Part shown: in pieces, positions 61,001 to 64,000 of the stretch
Numbering within the stretch: position 1 is the stretch's first letter
How the letters are laid out: each line of letters begins with the position of its first letter
From: Candidatus Terasakiella magnetica
GTDB taxonomy: Bacteria > Pseudomonadota > Alphaproteobacteria > Rhodospirillales > Terasakiellaceae
Assembly: GCF_900093605.1 (NCBI RefSeq)
Contig: NZ_FLYE01000001.1
Span: forward strand, 62,001-126,000
Length of the DNA: 64,000 nucleotides
Direction: 5' to 3'
Program-made: the position numbers and the translations under genes
The notes under the pieces: model-generated
What the model saw: only the letters and a program-made list of their open reading frames with translations
Told to the model about the DNA's origin: nothing
Database searches by the model: none

Positions 61001-61022
61001 GTAGGTGGTAAAGGTAGGTGGT
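61001..61022. repeat. Right pair of integrase arm-type repeats
   Basis: GTAGGTGGT occurs at 61001-61009 and 61014-61022, with the same 13-bp period and orientation as the left pair at 54012-54033. Confidence 0.6.
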
Positions 61023-61082
61023 TTTAGCGTCATCCAGCGAAATGCTCTCACCTTCAAATTTACCCATAACCCTTTGAAACTA

Positions 61083-61137
61083 AATAAAAAACCCCACGAA
61101 ATTAATCGCAGGGTTTTTAATGGCGGACGGCTAGGGA
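61083..61137. repeat. attR: 55-bp direct repeat inside tRNA-Ser end
   Basis: An exact copy of 53894-53948. It covers the last 17 nt of the intact tRNA-Ser gene and its terminator (arms near 61086-61116 on the minus strand), so the insertion leaves both functional. Confidence 0.9.
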
Positions 61138-61208
61138 TTCGAACCCCAGGTACCTCTCGGTACAACGGTTTTCAAGACCGCCGCTTTCGACCACTCAGCC
61201 AGCCGTCC
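61121..61208 (-). tRNA. tRNA-Ser (anticodon TGA)
   Basis: An 88-nt class II tRNA on the minus strand with the CCA end encoded. The acceptor stem GGACGGC pairs with GCCGTCC, the anticodon stem-loop reads CGGTCTTGAAAACCG with TGA, and the long variable arm (TACCGAGAGGTA) is typical of serine. It is the integration target of the neighbouring element. Confidence 0.95.
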
Positions 61209-61294
61209 ACAGTTTGTGTTGGCAGGTTATTAGCCTAAACTTTATGTGCTTGGCAAGGGCGAAATTCACTTTTTTGATATTTTTTTTAAGAACG

Positions 61295-61324
61295 GCGTCA
61301 TCTTGGGTTTTTTGAAGATGACGC
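61295..61324. repeat. Inverted repeat after the catabolic operon
   Basis: GCGTCATCTT and AAGATGACGC are perfect 10-bp arms around a 10-nt loop, just past the stop of the DUF2783 gene. No T run follows on the minus strand, so it is a weak terminator at best. Confidence 0.4.
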
Positions 61325-61334
61325 AGCTCTAAAA

Positions 61335-61532
61335 TTAGGCCTCAATCCCTTTCTTTGCAGCGCTCATGGCTTCGCTTAAAACATCCATGTCGCCGATATG
61401 GTTGGCAAGGATGAGAATGAGTTTTGCATTGAGATCACGGCTTTGTTCATCAGACAGGTCGCGATGGAGGTCTATGAGCTCCTGATAAAAATCATCAGGA
61501 CGTTCGATATTTGCTTTTGTGTTTAATGCCAT
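61335..61532 (-). CDS. DUF2783 family protein
   Basis: A 65-residue protein with the family pattern DDFYQELIDLHRDLSDEQSRDLNAKLILILANHIGDMDVL. Function is unknown, but the family is almost always encoded next to FAD-dependent aromatic monooxygenases, as here (15 bp after the monooxygenase gene on the same strand). It may stabilise or regulate the enzyme. A good ribosome site (GGAGG) precedes it. Confidence 0.85.
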   Translation of the reverse strand: MALNTKANIERPDDFYQELIDLHRDLSDEQSRDLNAKLILILANHIGDMDVLSEAMSAAKKGIEA

Positions 61533-61547
61533 TTGAGAAGCCTCCTT

Positions 61548-63158
61548 TTAATCTTGTGCCGTGGCACGCATGATTGCTTTAGAAATCTTGTTATCATTAA
61601 AGCTGCGCCAGCGTGCTGCCACATGTTGGTCTGGACGGATCAGGTAGGTTGTGCCCGCTTTGCCATCATAACGCTCTGCCAGCAGGCCTTTGGTGTCTTG
61701 CATGTCTTTGCCCACAATAATAACATCAGCCTTAATACCATTGACGACAACGGATTTAACACCCGGGTCTGTTTCAAAAACAAGAACCTTAAAACGCGAG
61801 TCATCAATTTCGTTGAGGAACCAGCCGTCATTGGCTGGTGCATCTGCGCAATTCGTGCCCGGTGTCAGCTTACTTGCAAATGTATCTTCATCTGCTGTGT
61901 TAAGGGAACTGTTTACATAAGGCGTTGGCATGGACAGACGACCAGAATTGACCAAGGGGCGGGCAAACTCATAATCAGTTGCTAGATCAAGCACAGCATC
62001 GCGAAAGGCGCGTGAGATATTGCTTTTAGGCGTGATGAAGTCTGTTGAACGGGTGGAGTTCAGTAGGTTATCGGCTGCGGCAAAAACACGTTCTTCACTG
62101 TAGCTTTGCAACAGTTTTTCAGGCGCTTTGCCCTCCATGACCATTTTAAGCTTCCATGTGAGGTTATCAATGTCTTGAACGCCGGTGTTGGCACCGCGTG
62201 CACCAAAAGGTGAGACTTGGTGTGCAGCATCGCCTGCAATAAAGACACGACCACATTTGAAGTCTTGCAGTTGACGACAGGCAAATTGATAAACAGAGAC
62301 CCATTCCAACTCAAATTCCACATCTTCACCCAACATGGCTTTGAGGCGGGGAATAACATTTTCCGGCTTTTTCTCTTCTTCTGGGTCGCAATCCCACCCC
62401 AGCTGGAAGTCAATGCGCCACACATCATCAGATTGCATATGGAGCAAAACAGATTGGTTGCGGTGAAAGGGGGGATTAAACCAGAACCAGCGTTCTGCCG
62501 GGAAATCCGCTTTCATGACCACATCAGCGATGAGGAAACGGTCTTGGAAGAATTGGCCTTCAAAATCAAGGCCGAGCATTTTACGTGTATCGGAACTTGC
62601 ACCATCACAAGCCACCACATAATCAGCTTCGACTTTATAAACACCGTCTGGTGTTTCGACTTGCATGGCCACATGGTCATCGTTGTTTTTGATGCTGATG
62701 GTCTTTGATTTCCAACGAAAATCAATCAGATCACCATACTGTTTTTTACATTCATCAATCATATATTCTTCAAGATAATATTGCTGAAGATTGATGAAGG
62801 CAGGGATTTTATGGTCGTCTTCTGGCAGGAGGTCGAACTGATAGACCAGTTCTTCATCACGAAAGACTTTGCCGACTTTCCATTCAACAGACTTATCAAT
62901 CATGCGCTCGCCAACGCCAAGACGGTCCCAGATTTCAAGGGGACGTTTGGCATAGCAAACAGCGCGTGAACCGATGGAAACGGTGTTGCTGTCATCAAGG
63001 ACTACAACGGGGATGCCTTGCTTGGCAAAATCAAGCGCTGTGGTCAGGCCAACGGGGCCTGCACCAATAACAACGGCCTTGTGGCGTTTAATGGTGCCTG
63101 TTTTTTGTTCTTCTGACTGAACATATTCAAATTCAGGATATTCGTATGTATTTAACAT
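61548..63158 (-). CDS. FAD-dependent aromatic-ring monooxygenase (MhpA/PheA-like)
   Basis: About 536 residues of the group A flavoprotein hydroxylase type. The N-terminal FAD motif is VVIGAGPVGLTTALDFAKQG with the acid DDSNTVSIGSRAVCYAKR. DYVVACDGASSDTRKMLGL is the second nucleotide motif, and VFIAGDAAHQVSPFGARGANTGVQDI contains the GD and FAD ribityl site. A thioredoxin-like C-terminal domain follows (about 410-536). The substrate is probably a phenol or hydroxyphenyl acid. The start is uncertain: ATG at 63158 has a better ribosome site than ATG at 63179. Confidence 0.88.
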   Translation of the reverse strand: MLNTYEYPEFEYVQSEEQKTGTIKRHKAVVIGAGPVGLTTALDFAKQGIPVVVLDDSNTVSIGSRAVCYAKRPLEIWDRLGVGERMIDKSVEWKVGKVFRDEELVYQFDLLPEDDHKIPAFINLQQYYLEEYMIDECKKQYGDLIDFRWKSKTISIKNNDDHVAMQVETPDGVYKVEADYVVACDGASSDTRKMLGLDFEGQFFQDRFLIADVVMKADFPAERWFWFNPPFHRNQSVLLHMQSDDVWRIDFQLGWDCDPEEEKKPENVIPRLKAMLGEDVEFELEWVSVYQFACRQLQDFKCGRVFIAGDAAHQVSPFGARGANTGVQDIDNLTWKLKMVMEGKAPEKLLQSYSEERVFAAADNLLNSTRSTDFITPKSNISRAFRDAVLDLATDYEFARPLVNSGRLSMPTPYVNSSLNTADEDTFASKLTPGTNCADAPANDGWFLNEIDDSRFKVLVFETDPGVKSVVVNGIKADVIIVGKDMQDTKGLLAERYDGKAGTTYLIRPDQHVAARWRSFNDNKISKAIMRATAQD

Positions 63159-63185
63159 GTCTCTAATCTCTTCCCACATAAACCC

Positions 63186-63722
63186 TTAATCGTTGAATTC
63201 TTTTTCATGCATCCATTTGGCATGTTCAGGTGCGCGCTTGGTTTTTGACCATTCATCAAGCATGTCCCACTTCACATCATCCAGTTTTTTGCTCATGTCT
63301 GGTGTGCCTGTGTTTGCGGCTAATTCAAGGCGGTGACCGCTTGGGTCATAGAAATAGATGGACTGGAAGATTGTATGGTCTGTTGGGCCGACAACTTCAA
63401 TGCCGTCTGCTTCCAACTTACCTTTGGCTTCCATTAATTCTTCAACAGAACCAACTTGGAAGGCGATGTGTTGGCACCATTTCGGTGTGTTTTCATCGCG
63501 GCCCATTTCAGGCGAGTTTGGTAGCTCGAAAAAGGCAAGGATGTTGCCGCTACCCGCATCCATAAAAATATGCATGTAGGGGTCCGGTTCCTTTGTGGAG
63601 GGAACCTCATTTTCAGCAATGGCAAGGACGAAATCCATATCGAGGTATTTTTGATACCATTCAACTGTTTCTTTCGCATCTTTGCAGCGATACGCAACAT
63701 GATGGATTTTTTGAATTGTCAT
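63186..63722 (-). CDS. VOC-superfamily (glyoxalase/extradiol-type) protein
   Basis: A 178-residue protein with two paired beta-alpha-beta-beta-beta modules. Candidate metal ligands are the His in IHHVAYR, the His in CQHIAFQVG and the Glu in SGHRLELAAN. It could be an extradiol-type dioxygenase, isomerase or glyoxalase in the same pathway as the monooxygenase, whose gene follows after a short gap on the same strand. The substrate is not evident. Confidence 0.85.
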   Translation of the reverse strand: MTIQKIHHVAYRCKDAKETVEWYQKYLDMDFVLAIAENEVPSTKEPDPYMHIFMDAGSGNILAFFELPNSPEMGRDENTPKWCQHIAFQVGSVEELMEAKGKLEADGIEVVGPTDHTIFQSIYFYDPSGHRLELAANTGTPDMSKKLDDVKWDMLDEWSKTKRAPEHAKWMHEKEFND

Positions 63723-63894
63723 TTAACTGCTCCCTGTAGCGGCTTTTAATAAGTTACATTTGAAACTATAATTGTTTCATGTGTAACTAATCAAGCAAAA
63801 AAAAAGGAAAGAAAGAAAAAAACTTGCGATTTACTCTGCCATGTTCTTAGATAGTTATGAATGAAACTAAATAAAGCGGTGGAAATACAGGGCT
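63723..63894. promoter_or_regulatory. Divergent promoter region of the catabolic operon
   Basis: The 172-bp gap between the VOC gene and the MarR-type gene contains GTTACATTTGAAACTATAA and TTTCATGTGTAACTA around 63753-63790: GTTACAT...ATGTGTAAC is an inverted repeat and a likely MarR-type operator. A purine-rich tract (about 63800-63830) follows. Confidence 0.4.
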
Positions 63895-64000
63895 ATGAGA
63901 AGAGATAAACCAGCAGAGAATTTTAAACTGGAAACATTTTTTCCTTATCTGGTGCGTATTTATTACCGCGCTGTCAGCCGTTCAGTCTCCACAATTTACG
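63895..64000 (+). CDS. MarR-family regulator, partial (cut by window end)
   Basis: The first 35 residues (MRRDKPAENFKLETFFPYLV, then RIYYRAVSRSVSTIY) match the N-terminal helix of MarR-type regulators, which begins F.LE.FLPYL...V..R+SR. CAGGG lies just upstream of the ATG. It is divergent from the VOC/monooxygenase/DUF2783 unit and is the expected repressor of it. The remaining part is outside the window. Confidence 0.7.
   Translation, partial: MRRDKPAENFKLETFFPYLVRIYYRAVSRSVSTIY

Larger units (their letters stand above)
53949..61137 (+). mobile_element. About 7.2-kb integrated element in tRNA-Ser, phage satellite-like
   Basis: The island is bounded by 55-bp direct repeats that include the 3' end of tRNA-Ser(UGA), the classical target of tyrosine integrases. 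It carries an integrase at the left end reading inward, a shortened Rha-like gene, a serine recombinase, a small terminase-like gene, two Tad2-like genes and several unknown small genes, nearly all on the plus strand. Spacing is looser than in the chromosome, with several 150-550-bp gaps. I see no capsid, portal, tail, large terminase, lysis or replicase gene. Phage satellite is the favoured reading; a decayed prophage is the alternative. Confidence 0.8.

Noticed and set aside
60974-61238. Frames on both strands across the right att site
   Set aside because: They cross the tRNA-Ser gene and its terminator.
61295-61324. Rho-independent terminator of the catabolic operon
   Set aside because: The stem is perfect but no T run follows in the direction of transcription, so it is listed only as an inverted repeat.
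61533-62708. Plus-strand frames of 150 and 163 codons
   Set aside because: Both are antisense to the FAD monooxygenase and show no ribosome site or family pattern.
1-64000. CRISPR array
   Set aside because: No regularly spaced direct repeats of 25-40 bp were seen; the repeats present are palindromes, att sites or short motifs.
1-64000. Insertion sequences or rRNA genes
   Set aside because: No transposase motifs with terminal inverted repeats and no rRNA sequence were recognised; the only recombinases are the integrase and the small serine recombinase of the island.

Overview
The window reads as a chromosome segment of a moderate-GC, probably marine alphaproteobacterium of Rhodospirillales type (Terasakiella/Kiloniella/Magnetovibrio-like; this is an inference from gene content and not a database match). 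Pointers are the aminotransferase-hom-glpX-recJ block, the recG / sdhE-mfd pair, DUF1491 and DUF2783 proteins, a class I PHA synthase, RutR-like and MocR regulators, and a dense set of second-messenger and chemotaxis proteins. Coding density is high, with many convergent genes whose ends overlap by 4 to 37 bp.

Layout. 1-10.7 kb: cold-shock protein, MenA-type prenyltransferase with a coupled lipoprotein, a REC-PAS-GGDEF diguanylate cyclase, a flavin oxidase divergent from a MocR regulator, an ornithine/lysine decarboxylase, an RhlE helicase, and a cysteine hydrolase / alpha-beta hydrolase / gamma-carbonic-anhydrase run. 10.7-17.5 kb: OmpA-like lipoprotein, aminotransferase, hom, glpX, recJ. 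17.5-20.8 kb: two tRNA-Glu genes, dispersed palindromes, a parvulin, an unlisted 54-residue gene with a CRP-type site, TetR, HIT and DUF1491. 20.8-27.5 kb: gabD-hisN, phaC, lptD. 27.8-33.6 kb: a type I secretion operon of two different ABC subunits with unusual signature motifs plus an HlyD adaptor. 33.5-43.7 kb: Nudix, cNMP-binding protein, DUF502, TPR/glycosyltransferase-like, recG, sdhE, mfd, FrnE-like. 43.7-53.7 kb is a signalling block: PleD-like regulator with a degenerate GGDEF, class III cyclase, Crp/Fnr, globin-coupled chemoreceptor with PilZ and C-terminal sensor domains, LytTR-like protein, hybrid histidine kinase and CheY.

53.95-61.14 kb is an integrated element of about 7.2 kb, bounded by exact 55-bp direct repeats that contain the 3' end and terminator of a tRNA-Ser(UGA). 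It carries a tyrosine integrase, paired 9-bp arm-type repeats near both ends, a coiled-coil protein, a shortened Rha-like regulator plus an upstream relic of the same gene, a serine recombinase, a protein resembling podovirus small terminase subunits, a structured intergenic region, two tandem Tad2/DUF2829-like (anti-Thoeris) proteins, and several unknown genes. No capsid, tail, large terminase, replication or lysis gene is recognisable. A phage satellite-like island is therefore the most interesting reading. The main alternative is a decayed prophage.

61.2-64 kb holds the tRNA-Ser and a minus-strand catabolic set (VOC protein, FAD monooxygenase, DUF2783) with a divergent MarR-family regulator cut by the window edge.

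All function calls come from reading motifs and family knowledge. No searches were run.
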